Origin: Mycobacterium sp. DL592
Lineage (GTDB): Bacteria > Actinomycetota > Actinomycetes > Mycobacteriales > Mycobacteriaceae
Length of the DNA: 64,000 nucleotides
NCBI RefSeq assembly: GCF_011694515.1
Contig: NZ_CP050192.1
Location: forward strand, 3,978,172-4,042,171
Direction: 5' to 3'
Each line of letters opens with the position of its first letter. Positions within the stretch are counted from its first letter, which is position 1. The notes beneath the pieces are model-generated. The model saw nothing but the letters and a program-made list of their open reading frames with translations. It was not told where the DNA came from and did no database searches. A program made the position numbers and the translations under genes. Below, piece after piece: positions 36,305 through 45,879 of this stretch.

Positions 36305-37345
36305 ATGCGCACCGGTGTTTTTCTGGAGTATTCAGGCGGCTTCCGTGAGGCTGTCGAGCACATCGTCGTGTTGGAACAGGCGGGCGTGGATATCGCCCTG
36401 GTGGCCGAGGCGTACTCGTATGACGCCATCAGCCAGCTCGGCTATCTGGCGGCCAAGACATCGCGGATCGAGCTGGGCTCCGGCGTGGTCCCGATCTATA
36501 CCCGGACCCCGTCCCTGCTGGCGATGACGGCCGCCGGCCTGGACTACGTGTCCGACGGCCGCTTCCGGCTGGGCATCGGCACCTCCGGGCCCCAGGTCGT
36601 CGAGGGCTTTCACGGCGTTCCCTTCGACGCCCCCATGGGCCGGACCCGGGAGGTCGTCGAGATCTGCCGTCAGGTGTGGCGGCGCGAGCGGGTGCAGCAT
36701 CAGGGCAAGAGCTACCAGATCCCGCTGCCCGCCGACCGCGGCACCGGGCTGGGCAAGCCGTTGCAGCTCATCAATCATCCTGTGCGGGAGAACATCCCGA
36801 TCACCATCGCCGCGCTCGGACCCAAGAATGTGGAACTCACTGCCGAGATCGCCGAGGGCTGGCAGCCGGTCTTCTTCCTTCCGGAGAAGGCCGACGACGT
36901 CTGGGGTGAGTCGCTTCGTGCCGGAAAGGCCAAGCGCGACAAGGCTCTCGGCGAACTCGATGTGATGGTCGGGGTGTCCCTGGCCGTCGGCGACGATGTC
37001 GAGGAACGACTCGGCTGGGCCAAACCACACCTGGCGCTCTACATCGGTGGCATGGGTGCGCGCGGTCAGAACTTCTACCACAAGCTGGCCACCCGGTACG
37101 GCTACGGCGAGGTGGCAGACCACATTCAGGATCTGTTCCTGGCCGGGCGCAAGGCCGAAGCGATTGCCGCAGTGCCGGACGAGCTGGTGCGTCAGGTGTC
37201 GCTGATCGGGCCGCGCGGCTTTGTCAAGGAGCGCATCGCCGCGTTCGCCGAGGCCGGGGTGACGACGTTGTTGGCGACGCCGGTGACCGCCGACGGCGCC
37301 GAGTACGTCAAGTACGTCGAGGAGCTGCAGCAGCTGCTGCCCTGA
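36305..37345 (+). CDS. LLM-class F420-dependent oxidoreductase
   Basis: A 346-residue luciferase-like TIM-barrel protein: MRTGVFLEYSGGFREAVEHI, the ALVAEAYSYDAISQLGYLAA segment, SRIELGSGVVPIYTRTPSLL and DGRFRLGIGTSGPQVVEGF, typical of mycobacterial F420-dependent enzymes. Substrate unknown. GTG (36302) and ATG (36305) are adjacent; the ATG is reported. The upstream region carries a compact inverted repeat. Confidence 0.87.
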   Translation: MRTGVFLEYSGGFREAVEHIVVLEQAGVDIALVAEAYSYDAISQLGYLAAKTSRIELGSGVVPIYTRTPSLLAMTAAGLDYVSDGRFRLGIGTSGPQVVEGFHGVPFDAPMGRTREVVEICRQVWRRERVQHQGKSYQIPLPADRGTGLGKPLQLINHPVRENIPITIAALGPKNVELTAEIAEGWQPVFFLPEKADDVWGESLRAGKAKRDKALGELDVMVGVSLAVGDDVEERLGWAKPHLALYIGGMGARGQNFYHKLATRYGYGEVADHIQDLFLAGRKAEAIAAVPDELVRQVSLIGPRGFVKERIAAFAEAGVTTLLATPVTADGAEYVKYVEELQQLLP

Positions 37346-37435
37346 CCACAGGTGTTGTGAGGGAACGCTGTTCGTCAGCAGGCCGCAACAGCCGCCGCTG
37401 CGCGGCGGGCACTGCGGGCCGCGGCGTTGCCTCGG

Positions 37436-38776
37436 TCACTGGCCGACCTGCGCCAGTTCGTCGGCGGCGATCTCACACGGCGACTTCTCGTCCAGGGATT
37501 CGATCTCTGGCTCGGGTTCGATGACGGGTGGTTGCGGGTCGGCCGGTGGTAACGGTGCAGGCGCGGTCTGCTCGGCGACGGATTCCTCGACGGGCTCGGT
37601 GGTGGTCGCCTCCCCTGTTGCGCCGGTGTCGTCGGGTGGGTCGCCTTCCTGATCCTCGGTGCCCGTGCCCGCCGGATCTGTCTGTGGCTCAGCGCTTTCC
37701 GGTTCGGCGTCGGCGAGATCGTCGGCCGCGGCGGTATCGGGTACCGCGGTATCGGCCGGGACGTGCGATGCACTGGCCAGCAGAGTGCCGATGGCGTCGG
37801 CGAGCTGGCCGCCGAGCCCCGTCAAGCCGCCGCCCACGTCGGGAACGGAAGGGATCGCGGGAGCCGGCATCGCTGCGGCACCGGAGCCGAGCGGATCCCC
37901 GGCCTGCGGCGGTGGAAGTTGCTGCGACAGAGCTGTTTCCGGGGCGGATGGCGCAGGGCCCAAGGGTGCGGGCGTCGCAGGCCGGGCGTTCACGGCTTCT
38001 GGTGGCACGGGGCTCACGGCGGCGGCGGGCATGCTGAGCGGGGCGGCAGCTGGGGCCGCCGTGAGCGGCGCGGGCTGCGGTGGCGCCACGAACAGCTGAC
38101 CGGGAACCGCGAAAACCACTGGGCCGCAGAATGTCACCTGGCGGATCGCATCGGCGTAGGCCGACTCCACCGCCGATGTCGCGGACCGCATCGCGGTGAC
38201 CCACTCGGTGCGGATGTCGGCGTCGACGTAGGGGGTGATCTGGTGGACGACGACGTCGGCGGCCTCAGCCCGATCGGGTGCCGCGCTCATCACGGTGCGG
38301 GCCGCGGCCAGCCATGCCGGGCGCTGCGCCGCCACCCGATCGTCGATCGCGGTCGCGGTGTGCACCTTCTCGTCGACCACCCTCAGGAGGGTGTCACGCA
38401 GCTGAGCGCAGCTATCCGCCGCGGCGCGCAGGGCACCTGCGACGGCGGCACCCGCCTGGCAGTGCCGTTCGACGAAAAGCCCTGCGACGGAGCCGGAGTC
38501 ACCATTCCACGCCTCGGCGATACCACGCAGAGCGTCGTGCTGCATACGGAGCGCGTCCTCGGCGGTGTCAGCCATGGCGCGCACGGCCGCGCAGTCGGAG
38601 TCGAGCACGTCGAGGTCCAGGCCGTCCTCGGTGCCGTACCACTCGAGCACCTGTGCGGCATAGGCGGTCAAATCGGGGTGGCTATATCCCAGCAGATGGC
38701 ACGCCGTCACATAGGTCTGGGTGTCGGCCACCGCCTGGCGGCCCTGATCGAGCCGACCCACGACGTCGAACGTCAT
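37436..38776 (-). CDS. Ala/Pro-rich T7SS-associated protein (Rv3439c homologue)
   Basis: A 446-residue protein in two parts: a helical N-terminal half (about 1-235; TYVTACHLLGYSHPDLTAYA, RVAAQRPAWLAAARTVMS) and a disordered acidic Ala/Pro/Glu tail. The ATG overlaps the stop of the upstream small gene by ATGA. The pair corresponds to Rv3439c-Rv3440c. The helical small partner and low-complexity tail are reminiscent of Esp-type type VII secretion substrates. Low-complexity tail makes homology searches difficult. Confidence 0.75.
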   Translation of the reverse strand: MTFDVVGRLDQGRQAVADTQTYVTACHLLGYSHPDLTAYAAQVLEWYGTEDGLDLDVLDSDCAAVRAMADTAEDALRMQHDALRGIAEAWNGDSGSVAGLFVERHCQAGAAVAGALRAAADSCAQLRDTLLRVVDEKVHTATAIDDRVAAQRPAWLAAARTVMSAAPDRAEAADVVVHQITPYVDADIRTEWVTAMRSATSAVESAYADAIRQVTFCGPVVFAVPGQLFVAPPQPAPLTAAPAAAPLSMPAAAVSPVPPEAVNARPATPAPLGPAPSAPETALSQQLPPPQAGDPLGSGAAAMPAPAIPSVPDVGGGLTGLGGQLADAIGTLLASASHVPADTAVPDTAAADDLADAEPESAEPQTDPAGTGTEDQEGDPPDDTGATGEATTTEPVEESVAEQTAPAPLPPADPQPPVIEPEPEIESLDEKSPCEIAADELAQVGQ

Positions 38777-39063
38777 CGCAGCACCGCCGCGGCGCGCAGC
38801 TCGGCATCGGCGTACTGCTGTGCACCGGCGCGCAGCGCGGCAGCGACTTCTTCGGCAGCCCGCGACCACTGGGCCAGCTGGACCCTCACCTCATCGAGCG
38901 CGGCATGCAGCCGCTCGCCGCTGGCGGCATGCGCCCGGCCGGCCGTGGAACCGCTGAAACTCAGGCCACCGGTGCGCGCGGCGGTCTCGAGGAGCTGCGC
39001 CGCGGCGGTGAACCGTTGCGCGGCAGCATGCGCCGCCGCAGTGTCCACGCGTGTTGTGCCCAT
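38773..39063 (-). CDS. small helical T7SS-target-like protein (Rv3440c homologue)
   Basis: A 96-residue all-alpha protein, starting MGTTRVDTAAAHAAAQRFTA and ending QYADAELRAAAVLR. The two-helix pattern and length resemble EspC-type/DUF2580-like type VII secretion targets, though no WxG turn is present. Coupled to the following gene by a 4-bp overlap, and 48 bp downstream of glmM. Confidence 0.75.
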   Translation of the reverse strand: MGTTRVDTAAAHAAAQRFTAAAQLLETAARTGGLSFSGSTAGRAHAASGERLHAALDEVRVQLAQWSRAAEEVAAALRAGAQQYADAELRAAAVLR

Positions 39064-39111
39064 GTCGGATTGGACGCAGGACTGCCCGCGACGGTTCCGC
39101 TTCGGCGGAAA

Positions 39112-40449
39112 TCAGCCCTCGGCGCTGACCGACTCGGCCACCCGGATGGCCAACTGCCGGGCGGTGTCCTCGTCGGCGGCCTCGACCATCACCCGAACCA
39201 TCTGCTCGGTTCCGGAGGGGCGCAACAGAATTCGTCCGGTGTCGCCGAGCTCGGCCTCGGCCGCCCGCACCGCGCTGCGCACCGCGGGCGCCTCGGCCAC
39301 GGTGGCCTTGTCGGCCACCTCGACGTTGATCAGGACCTGGGGCAGCGTCTGCATCGGGGCTGCGAGCCCGGCCAGCGAGGTGCGGGTGTGGGCCATCCGC
39401 GACATCAGCCGCAGACCTGTGACGATGCCGTCGCCGGTGGTGGCCAGCGCCGGCATCACGATGTGGCCGGACTGCTCGCCGCCCAGCGAGTACTCGCCGG
39501 CCCGCAGCTCTTCGAGCACGTAGCGGTCGCCGACGCCGGTGGTCCGCACGGTGATACCGGCCTCACGCATGGCGAGGTGCAGGCCTAGGTTGCTCATCAC
39601 GGTGGCCACCAGCGTGTTGGAGGCCAGCTCACCGGATTCCTGCATGGCCAGCGCGAGGACCACCATGATGGCGTCACCGTCGACGATCTGGCCGGCGGCG
39701 TCTACCGCGAGGCAGCGGTCGGCGTCGCCGTCGTGGGCCAGCCCCAGATCGGCGCCGTGGGCGACGACGGCGGCCTGAAGTTGGTCGAGGTGCGTCGAGC
39801 CGCAGCCGTCGTTGATGTTGAGCCCGTTGGGCTCGGCGTGAATCGCGATCACGCGGGCACCGGCGGCCTGATAGGCGCGCGGTGCGGCCGCCGAGGCGGC
39901 GCCATTGGCACAGTCGACGACCACGGTCAGACCGTCCAGCCGCACCGGAGCCGCGGCACGGACATGGCTCAGGTAGCGCTCGAGTGCGTCGGCGGCGTCA
40001 AGCGCGCGGCCGATGCCGGCGCCAACCGGCCGCAGACCGGGACCTTGGGCGACGAGTTCCTCGATGCGGTCCTCGGTGGCGTCGTCGAGCTTATGGCCGC
40101 CGGGGCCGAAGATCTTGATGCCGTTATCGGGCATCGCGTTGTGTGACGCCGAGATCATCACGCCGAAGTCGGCGTCGTAGGCACCCGTCAAGTAGGCGAC
40201 GGCAGGCGTGGGCAGCACACCCACCCGCAGCGCGTCGACACCCTCACTGGTCACCCCGGCGATCACCGCGGCCTCGAGCATCTCGCCGCTGGCCCGCGGA
40301 TCGCGGCCGATCACCGCGACCGGCCGTCCCGACCGCGCGGTGGCAGCCAGCCGCCGTGCCGCGGCCGCCCCCAGGGCCAGTGCCAGCTCAGCCGTCAGTT
40401 CCCGGTTGGCCACACCCCGGACACCGTCGGTCCCGAACAGTCGACCCAT
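39112..40449 (-). CDS. glmM: phosphoglucosamine mutase GlmM
   Basis: Converts glucosamine-6-P to glucosamine-1-P for UDP-GlcNAc synthesis, following GlmS. The 445-residue protein starts [15 protein letters not shown], has the phosphoserine loop [18 protein letters not shown], the Mg-binding DGDADR loop, and the sugar-binding [15 protein letters not shown] eight nt before the ATG. Matches Rv3441c (mrsA). Confidence 0.95.
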   Translation of the reverse strand: MGRLFGTDGVRGVANRELTAELALALGAAAARRLAATARSGRPVAVIGRDPRASGEMLEAAVIAGVTSEGVDALRVGVLPTPAVAYLTGAYDADFGVMISASHNAMPDNGIKIFGPGGHKLDDATEDRIEELVAQGPGLRPVGAGIGRALDAADALERYLSHVRAAAPVRLDGLTVVVDCANGAASAAAPRAYQAAGARVIAIHAEPNGLNINDGCGSTHLDQLQAAVVAHGADLGLAHDGDADRCLAVDAAGQIVDGDAIMVVLALAMQESGELASNTLVATVMSNLGLHLAMREAGITVRTTGVGDRYVLEELRAGEYSLGGEQSGHIVMPALATTGDGIVTGLRLMSRMAHTRTSLAGLAAPMQTLPQVLINVEVADKATVAEAPAVRSAVRAAEAELGDTGRILLRPSGTEQMVRVMVEAADEDTARQLAIRVAESVSAEG

Positions 40450-40602
40450 GCGGACAACCTCTCACAATTACCGCCTCAATCCACAACCGACGAGGTTATC
40501 CGCCATGTCGCCGCCAAACCGACATTCGAGCGAGACGCAGCCCCGTCAACGACGACCGCCCGCACCCCCGGGGAGGTGCAGGCGGTGGGTCGTAGCGAAG
40601 GC

Positions 40603-41043
40603 CTAGCGGGTCGGGGCTGCCGACGGTGTGGTCGGCGTCGCGCTGGCGCTCGGGGCCGGAGTCATCGGCGCGGGGCTCTCGGCCGGCGCGAGCGGCGCGG
40701 TCTCCGCTGCCCCGCCGTTCTGGCTGAAGGTGTAGCTGAGTCCGCCGGTGACGCTGTTGCAGACCGGAACGGTCTGGACGAGGTTGGTGTCGAGGTCGGC
40801 CAGGCGCGGCGACAGGTCGTCAGCCGGGCATACGGCCGCGGCCAGGGACTGCGCACCCGTCAGCGGCACTTCCTGCAGGACGCCGAGTCGCTGACCGTCG
40901 ACGCTGAGGGTGACGTTGAGCTTGCCGTCACCGACGACCGACTGGGCCTCCGGCGGTGCTGCGTGCGCGAGGCTGAGGCCACCCGCGACGAGCAGCGATC
41001 CGCCCAGGAGGGTGCCTGCGGCCGTCTTCGTGATCGAGTTCAT
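40603..41043 (-). CDS. secreted protein of unknown function
   Basis: A 146-residue pre-protein: signal peptide GTLLGGSLLVAGGLSLAHA (cleavage near residue 28), a beta-rich middle (KLNVTLSVDGQRLGV, GLSYTFSQNG) with two cysteines (AAAVCPADD, VPVCNSVTG) that could form a disulfide as in subtilisin-inhibitor-like proteins, and a Pro/Ala/Thr tail. I do not recognise the family with certainty. AAGGAG precedes the ATG at good spacing. Confidence 0.7.
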   Translation of the reverse strand: MNSITKTAAGTLLGGSLLVAGGLSLAHAAPPEAQSVVGDGKLNVTLSVDGQRLGVLQEVPLTGAQSLAAAVCPADDLSPRLADLDTNLVQTVPVCNSVTGGLSYTFSQNGGAAETAPLAPAESPAPMTPAPSASATPTTPSAAPTR

Positions 41044-41281
41044 GTTCGCTCCTTGTTCTTCTGCGTTGTGGGCAGGGATCCAAGAGCTGCGCGAGGTTCA
41101 ACACACAGCCCCGAAGGTGGACATCGACCCCCCGTAAAGGTCCTCTTTCTCCCACCTCGGGCAGCCGACAACGCTGTCGGCCTCCAAGAGGCTTGCCGCG
41201 GGCCGGCGAACTCAAACCAAAACTTAATGATCGGCTGCCGATACGCCGCTGAGCTGCAGGTATCGCAAGTGACACAGGGCA
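41044..41281. other. leader and promoter region of the secreted protein gene
   Basis: No gene seen. Two short inverted repeats lie side by side: CCGACA-ACGC-TGTCGG (41165-41180) and CCTC-CAA-GAGG just after it. They may form hairpins in the minus-strand leader; no clear -10/-35 pair was identified. Confidence 0.3.
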
Positions 41282-41324
41282 CAAAAAACTCGCCGGGTGC
41301 ATCCGAACGGACACACCCGGCGAG
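41282..41324 (-). terminator. rho-independent terminator of rplM-rpsI
   Basis: 11-bp perfect stem (CTCGCCGGGTG / CACCCGGCGAG) with a 14-nt loop, 25 bases past the rpsI stop, followed on the minus strand by TTTTTT: a textbook intrinsic terminator. Confidence 0.9.
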
Positions 41325-41348
41325 CTTTGCGTCGAAACGCGCGGCAGA

Positions 41349-41864
41349 TCAGCGCTTGCTGTACTGCGGCGCCTTACGGGCCTTCTTCAGGCCGTACTTC
41401 TTGCGCTCGATGGCACGCGGGTCACGCGTGAGGAAGCCGGCCTTCTTCAGGGCCGGGCGGTCCTCCGGCTGCACCAGGATCAGCGCGCGGGCGATCGCGA
41501 GGCGAAGCGCACCGGCCTGACCCGAGGGGCCGCCGCCGTCGAGGTGGGCGTAGATGTCGAAAGCGTCGACCCGGTCGACGGTCACCAGCGGAGCCTTGAT
41601 CAGCTGCTGGTGCACCTTGTTGGGGAAGTACGCCTCCAGGGTGCGGCCGTCCAGGTGGAACTGGCCGGTGCCGGGAACCAGCCGGACCCGCACGACAGCC
41701 TCCTTGCGGCGGCCGACGGTCTGGATCGGGCGGTCGATGATGACGGGTTCGCGCGGCGCGGCCTGCTCGGTGACCTCAGGAGCCTCGGGCGCCTCGGTGA
41801 CCTCGGCAGCCTCAGTCACCTCGGTGTCCTCGACGTCGGTTGTCACGTCTGTCGTTTCGCTCAC
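41349..41864 (-). CDS. rpsI: 30S ribosomal protein S9
   Basis: A 171-residue protein. The C-terminal ~130 residues are S9 ([37 protein letters not shown], and the basic tail [16 protein letters not shown] that reaches the P site). The first ~40 residues are an acidic Thr/Glu/Val extension typical of mycobacterial S9. The GTG at 41864 overlaps the rplM stop by GTGA and has GGAG before it. Confidence 0.96.
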   Translation of the reverse strand: MSETTDVTTDVEDTEVTEAAEVTEAPEAPEVTEQAAPREPVIIDRPIQTVGRRKEAVVRVRLVPGTGQFHLDGRTLEAYFPNKVHQQLIKAPLVTVDRVDAFDIYAHLDGGGPSGQAGALRLAIARALILVQPEDRPALKKAGFLTRDPRAIERKKYGLKKARKAPQYSKR

Positions 41865-42304
41865 TGCTCCACCTGCTTGATATCGAACGGAATCGGCTGC
41901 TGGGCAGCGTGCGGATGATCCGGGCCGGCGTAGACCTTGAGCTTCTTCTGGATCTGGCGGCTCAGCTTGTTGTGCGGCAGCATGCCGACGATGGCCTTCT
42001 CGACCACGCGGTCGGCGTGCTTCTCGAGCTCGTCGCCGAGCGTGCGGGCCCGCAGACCACCGGGGTAACCCGAGTGGCGGTAGGCCATCTTGCTCTGGAG
42101 CTTGTCGCCACTGACGGCGATCTTGTCGGCGTTGATGACGATGACGAAATCGCCACCGTCGACATTGGGCGTGAATGTCGGCTTGTGCTTGCCGCGCAGC
42201 AGAGTTGCTGCTGCAACGGCGAGCCGGCCGAGCACCACGTCGGTGGCATCGATGACGTACCACGAACGCGTGGTGTCACCTGCCTTCGGCGTGTACGTAG
42301 GCAC
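41861..42304 (-). CDS. rplM: 50S ribosomal protein L13
   Basis: A 147-residue L13: [20 protein letters not shown], the [19 protein letters not shown] core and the C-terminal [13 protein letters not shown]. First gene of the rplM-rpsI operon. GTG start with GAGAGG about 12 nt upstream. The ~160-nt leader contains a strong inverted repeat. Confidence 0.96.
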   Translation of the reverse strand: MPTYTPKAGDTTRSWYVIDATDVVLGRLAVAAATLLRGKHKPTFTPNVDGGDFVIVINADKIAVSGDKLQSKMAYRHSGYPGGLRARTLGDELEKHADRVVEKAIVGMLPHNKLSRQIQKKLKVYAGPDHPHAAQQPIPFDIKQVEQ

Positions 42305-42433
42305 AGCGCTACTACCTCTCGTTAGGGGTTCGCACCCCGGTGTTAGGTCCCGGTATGACCCGGGTGCCGGTCGGACGTGACGGTCGGGCTTCGCATCTCG
42401 GCGACCAACACTGACCCGAGACCCCGGCTGACT

Positions 42434-42449
42434 CCGCGGAGATCCGCGG
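42434..42449 (-). promoter_or_regulatory. inverted repeat in the rplM leader
   Basis: CCGCGGA-GA-TCCGCGG, perfect 7-bp arms, located about 15-30 nt after the predicted rplM transcription start. Could be an RNA structure for autoregulation or an operator. Confidence 0.35.
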
Positions 42450-42470
42450 CGTACCGCACGCCAACGTGGC

Positions 42471-42500
42471 AGCTTACCTGCGGCGATCCGGGCAGGTCAA
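42471..42500 (-). promoter_or_regulatory. rplM-rpsI promoter
   Basis: Minus strand -35 TTGACC (42495-42500), 18-bp spacer, -10 TAAGCT (42471-42476), close to the primary sigma factor consensus and just outside the stop codon of the thioesterase gene. Confidence 0.65.
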
Positions 42501-42506
42501 AACGCG

Positions 42507-43406
42507 TCAGCCCCGGTCGTAGGCGATGTTGGCGGTGGCCCGGACGTACTCGGTGCCGCCGTGGTCGGACATCGTGGCGCTGACGGTGGCCATCCGCCGT
42601 CCCACCCGCTCGGTGGTGGTCGCCATGGCGAGTTCACGGCCGTCGACCGGGGGTGAACGGAAGTAGTAAACGCTGAGGTCAGCCAGGGTGTAGGTATCGC
42701 CGGGGCCGGTGTGAGCCTGCCCGGCCAGCGAACAGGCCTCGCCGATGATCGAGGCGATCACGCCGCCCTGGATGGCACCGAGCACGTTGGCCATCCACGG
42801 CTGCGGCTCGACGGTGACGACGGGCTCCTCGTCGGCAATGACAGTCAAGGCCAGCAGTTCACCTACCGGGCCGCGGGCGATTTCGCCGCTGCGCAACGCG
42901 GCAAGGATCCGCCGGCCGTCCCAGCCGGGGTCGATGGCCGACACCGTGGTGTCCACCGGTGGTGGCTCGGGCAGTGTCTCGTTTCCGGTGACATTCCCGG
43001 CGGGGTCCAGTGCCCGCAGTTCGGGGGTGCTGCGGCTGACCCGGACCGTCCGGCCCACCCCCGAGCACACGACCTGGTCGCCGTTGGTCACGGTCACCGT
43101 GGGAATGCCGTAGCTGTCGTCGTAGTGGGCCATCGTGGCGGTAGCGCAAAGCCGGTCACCGACGTGCACCGCGGCGCCGGCCGTCAGCGACAGCCAGGAC
43201 TGGACGGTGGCCACCGGTTCGGTGAATGAATACCAATAGGCACCGCTGGTGGCCGACTCCGCGGTGACGGCATAGGCGGGCATGCCTAGCGCACCGCGGT
43301 GGTCCATCAGCGTCGGCGTGAGCTGCTGATCGAGCGCGATACCACCCTCGGTCCGACGCACCGAGCCGATGGAGAAGTAGTTCTGCGGTCTGTTAGCTGT
43401 GCTCAT
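42507..43406 (-). CDS. double-hotdog acyl-CoA thioesterase-like protein
   Basis: A 299-residue protein with two hotdog-like halves: MDHRGALGMPAYAVTAESAT in the first and LGAIQGGVIASIIGEACSLA plus LADLSVYYFRSPP in the second, the latter typical of PaaI/YbgC thioesterases. Substrate unknown. It shares a 37-bp divergent region with the GH3 gene. It marks the start of an accessory insertion between rplM and the ESX-4 genes. Confidence 0.8.
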   Translation of the reverse strand: MSTANRPQNYFSIGSVRRTEGGIALDQQLTPTLMDHRGALGMPAYAVTAESATSGAYWYSFTEPVATVQSWLSLTAGAAVHVGDRLCATATMAHYDDSYGIPTVTVTNGDQVVCSGVGRTVRVSRSTPELRALDPAGNVTGNETLPEPPPVDTTVSAIDPGWDGRRILAALRSGEIARGPVGELLALTVIADEEPVVTVEPQPWMANVLGAIQGGVIASIIGEACSLAGQAHTGPGDTYTLADLSVYYFRSPPVDGRELAMATTTERVGRRMATVSATMSDHGGTEYVRATANIAYDRG

Positions 43407-43443
43407 CAGCTGGCATCCTTGCAGATGACCGAGAGGAAGGCCG

Positions 43444-45189
43444 ATGTCCGATCCCGCTCACCCGTACCTGGACAGCACGCTGTCGGTGTCCCGGCGGACC
43501 GAGGATCTGCTCGCCAGGCTGACCCTTGCGGACAAGGTGGGGCTGATGTTCCACACCATGGCGGTGCCGGCCGGCGTCGACGACAGTGTGCAGCTGTTCG
43601 GCCCGCGGTCGCTGCGTTCACTTCTCGACCGGGGACTGCGGCATTTCAACATCCTGGGCACACTGGCCGACGGACGCGCGTTCGCGCAATGGCACAACAG
43701 CGTTCAACGCGCCGCGCTGCAGCACCCACTCGGCATTCCGGTCACATTGTCCACCGATCCACGCCATCACTTCGGGGACAACCCGTTGACACAAATGATG
43801 GCGGGCCCGTTCTCGCAGTGGCCGGAGACGCTGGGACTGGCCGCCATCGGCTCGGCTGAGCGGGTACGGGCGTTCGCAGACATCGTCCGGCAGGAGTACC
43901 TCGCCGCGGGTATCCGCGTTGCACTGCACCCTCAACTGGACTTGGCCACCGAACCCCGGTGGGCACGGATCAACACCACGTTCGGCGAGGACGCCGACCT
44001 GGCGTCACAACTTGGTGTGGCGTATGTCCTTGGGCTGCAGGGTGATTCACTCGATAACAACTCCGTGGCCGCGATGATCAAACACTTCCCGGGCGGCGGC
44101 CCCCAGAAGGACGGCAACGACCCACACTTCGCGTGGGGACGTGAACAGGTCTACCCCGGCGACAACGCCGACTACCACCTGCGCCCGTTCCTGGCCGCGC
44201 TCGACGCCGGCGCCGCGGAGGTGATGCCCTACTACGGCATGCCGGTCGGCACGGACTGGGATGAGGTGGGCTTCGGTTTCAACAAGTCGGTCATCACCGG
44301 CGTGCTGCGCAACGAGCCCGGATTCGACGGAATCGTCTGCACCGATTGGGGTTTGATCACCGATCACCCGGATCTGGGCGATCTCGGCGTCGCCCGCGCC
44401 TGGGGTGTGGAACACCTGAGCGCGGCGGACCGCGTGGTGCGGGTGCTGGAGGCCGGCGTCGACCAGTTCGGCGGCGAGGACTGCACCGACGTGCTGCTGT
44501 CGGTGATCGCGGCCGGCAGGGTCAGCGAAGCCCGGATCGACGAGTCGGTGCGACGGGTGCTGCGGACGAAGTTCGAACTCGGCCTGTTCGACCATCCGTT
44601 CATCGACGAGGAACACGCAGCGATCACCGTGGGACGAAGCGAGTTTCGCGATGCGGGACTACGCGCCCAGCGTGACTCGATGACCCTGTTGACGAATACC
44701 GGCCTGTTGCCGCTGCGCCGCGGCGTCAAGGTGTTCGCACCTGAGCTGTCCTCGCTGTCGGGGTACGCCGAGTCGGTGCACTCCCCCGCCGACGCCGACG
44801 TGGCGATCCTGCGGATCAAGGCCCCGTTCGAGCCGCGTTCGGAAGGTATGGCCGCCTTGTTCCACCACGGCTCGCTGGAATTCGGGGCGCAGGAGGTCCA
44901 GCGGGTGCTCGACGTATGCACCGAGGTTCCGACGGTACTGGACGTCTACCTGGATCGGCCGGCGGTGCTGACTCCGTTCGTCGATGCCGCCGGAGCGGTC
45001 ATGGCGAACTTCGGGGTGAGCGAGCAGGCACTGCTCGACGTGGTGTTCGAAGAGTCGGGGCCGGCGGGCTCGCTGCCCTTCGACCTGCCCCGCTCGGATT
45101 CGGCGGTGGAAGCCAGCCGCACCGACGTCGCCTTCGACACCGCCGATCCGTTGTTCCGCTTCGGGCACGGGCTGCGCTACCCGCGGTAA
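43444..45189 (+). CDS. glycoside hydrolase family 3 protein
   Basis: A 581-residue GH3-type beta-glycosidase: an N-terminal TIM barrel with KHFPGGGPQKDGNDPHF, and the nucleophile region GFDGIVCTDWGLI (Asp), followed by a C-terminal alpha/beta domain (LLTNTGLLPLRRG ... LPFDLPRS). No signal peptide, so cytoplasmic. Substrate (beta-glucoside or xyloside) not deducible. AGGAAGG precedes the ATG by 3-4 bases. Confidence 0.87.
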   Translation: MSDPAHPYLDSTLSVSRRTEDLLARLTLADKVGLMFHTMAVPAGVDDSVQLFGPRSLRSLLDRGLRHFNILGTLADGRAFAQWHNSVQRAALQHPLGIPVTLSTDPRHHFGDNPLTQMMAGPFSQWPETLGLAAIGSAERVRAFADIVRQEYLAAGIRVALHPQLDLATEPRWARINTTFGEDADLASQLGVAYVLGLQGDSLDNNSVAAMIKHFPGGGPQKDGNDPHFAWGREQVYPGDNADYHLRPFLAALDAGAAEVMPYYGMPVGTDWDEVGFGFNKSVITGVLRNEPGFDGIVCTDWGLITDHPDLGDLGVARAWGVEHLSAADRVVRVLEAGVDQFGGEDCTDVLLSVIAAGRVSEARIDESVRRVLRTKFELGLFDHPFIDEEHAAITVGRSEFRDAGLRAQRDSMTLLTNTGLLPLRRGVKVFAPELSSLSGYAESVHSPADADVAILRIKAPFEPRSEGMAALFHHGSLEFGAQEVQRVLDVCTEVPTVLDVYLDRPAVLTPFVDAAGAVMANFGVSEQALLDVVFEESGPAGSLPFDLPRSDSAVEASRTDVAFDTADPLFRFGHGLRYPR

Positions 45190-45222
45190 ATCGGTTTCGG
45201 AGCCGGCGCCCCGTGTGGTCCG

Positions 45223-45879
45223 ATGGACGCCATGGCGAACGTTGTCTGGCCGCTGGCCGATCTCGACGTGGTGACCCCGAGACTGACGCTGCGCTACATC
45301 AGTGACGAGGTGGGACTCGAGCTGGCTGCCTTGGCCGCCAACGGGATTCACGATCCGGCGACGATGCCGTTCAGCGAGCCGTGGACCGACGTGCCGTCTC
45401 CCGAGCTCGAGCGCAATTGTCTGCGTCACTACTGGCGCAACCGCACCGAGACGACGGTGCAGCGGTGGAACCTCGACCTGGCGGTCCTGGTCGGCACGTC
45501 GGTGGTGGGGATGTGTTCGGTGCATGCCGAGGACTTCCCGCAACAGCGGACTCTGCTCACCGGGTCCTGGCTGGGGCGGTCGCATCAGGGTCGGGGCATC
45601 GGGAAGGAGATGCGCCAGGCGGCACTGCATCTGATCTTCGCGGGATTCGACGCGGACGCCGCCCGCACCCGGGCCTGGCACGACAACGCGGCCTCGCTGG
45701 GGGTGACGCGCTCACTGCCCTACACCGAGACTGCCACCGCACGGGAGAACCGGCGCGAAAGCCCCGACACCATAGTCGAATTCACCATGACGTCGGGGCA
45801 GTGGGCCACGATCCGACGCGACGACATCCGTCTCGTCGGGATCGGGCCCGTTCGCGAGATGCTGGGGACTCAGCGATAG
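45223..45879 (+). CDS. GNAT-family N-acetyltransferase (RimJ/RimL type)
   Basis: A 218-residue GNAT: TPRLTLRYISDEVGLELAAL, the conserved TGSWLGRSHQGRGIGKEMRQ acetyl-CoA loop, and the strand DAARTRAWHDNAASLGVTRS. Start at 45223 or the ATG three codons later. The substrate is unknown. It overlaps adh at the 3' end by 10 bp (convergent). Confidence 0.82.
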   Translation: MDAMANVVWPLADLDVVTPRLTLRYISDEVGLELAALAANGIHDPATMPFSEPWTDVPSPELERNCLRHYWRNRTETTVQRWNLDLAVLVGTSVVGMCSVHAEDFPQQRTLLTGSWLGRSHQGRGIGKEMRQAALHLIFAGFDADAARTRAWHDNAASLGVTRSLPYTETATARENRRESPDTIVEFTMTSGQWATIRRDDIRLVGIGPVREMLGTQR

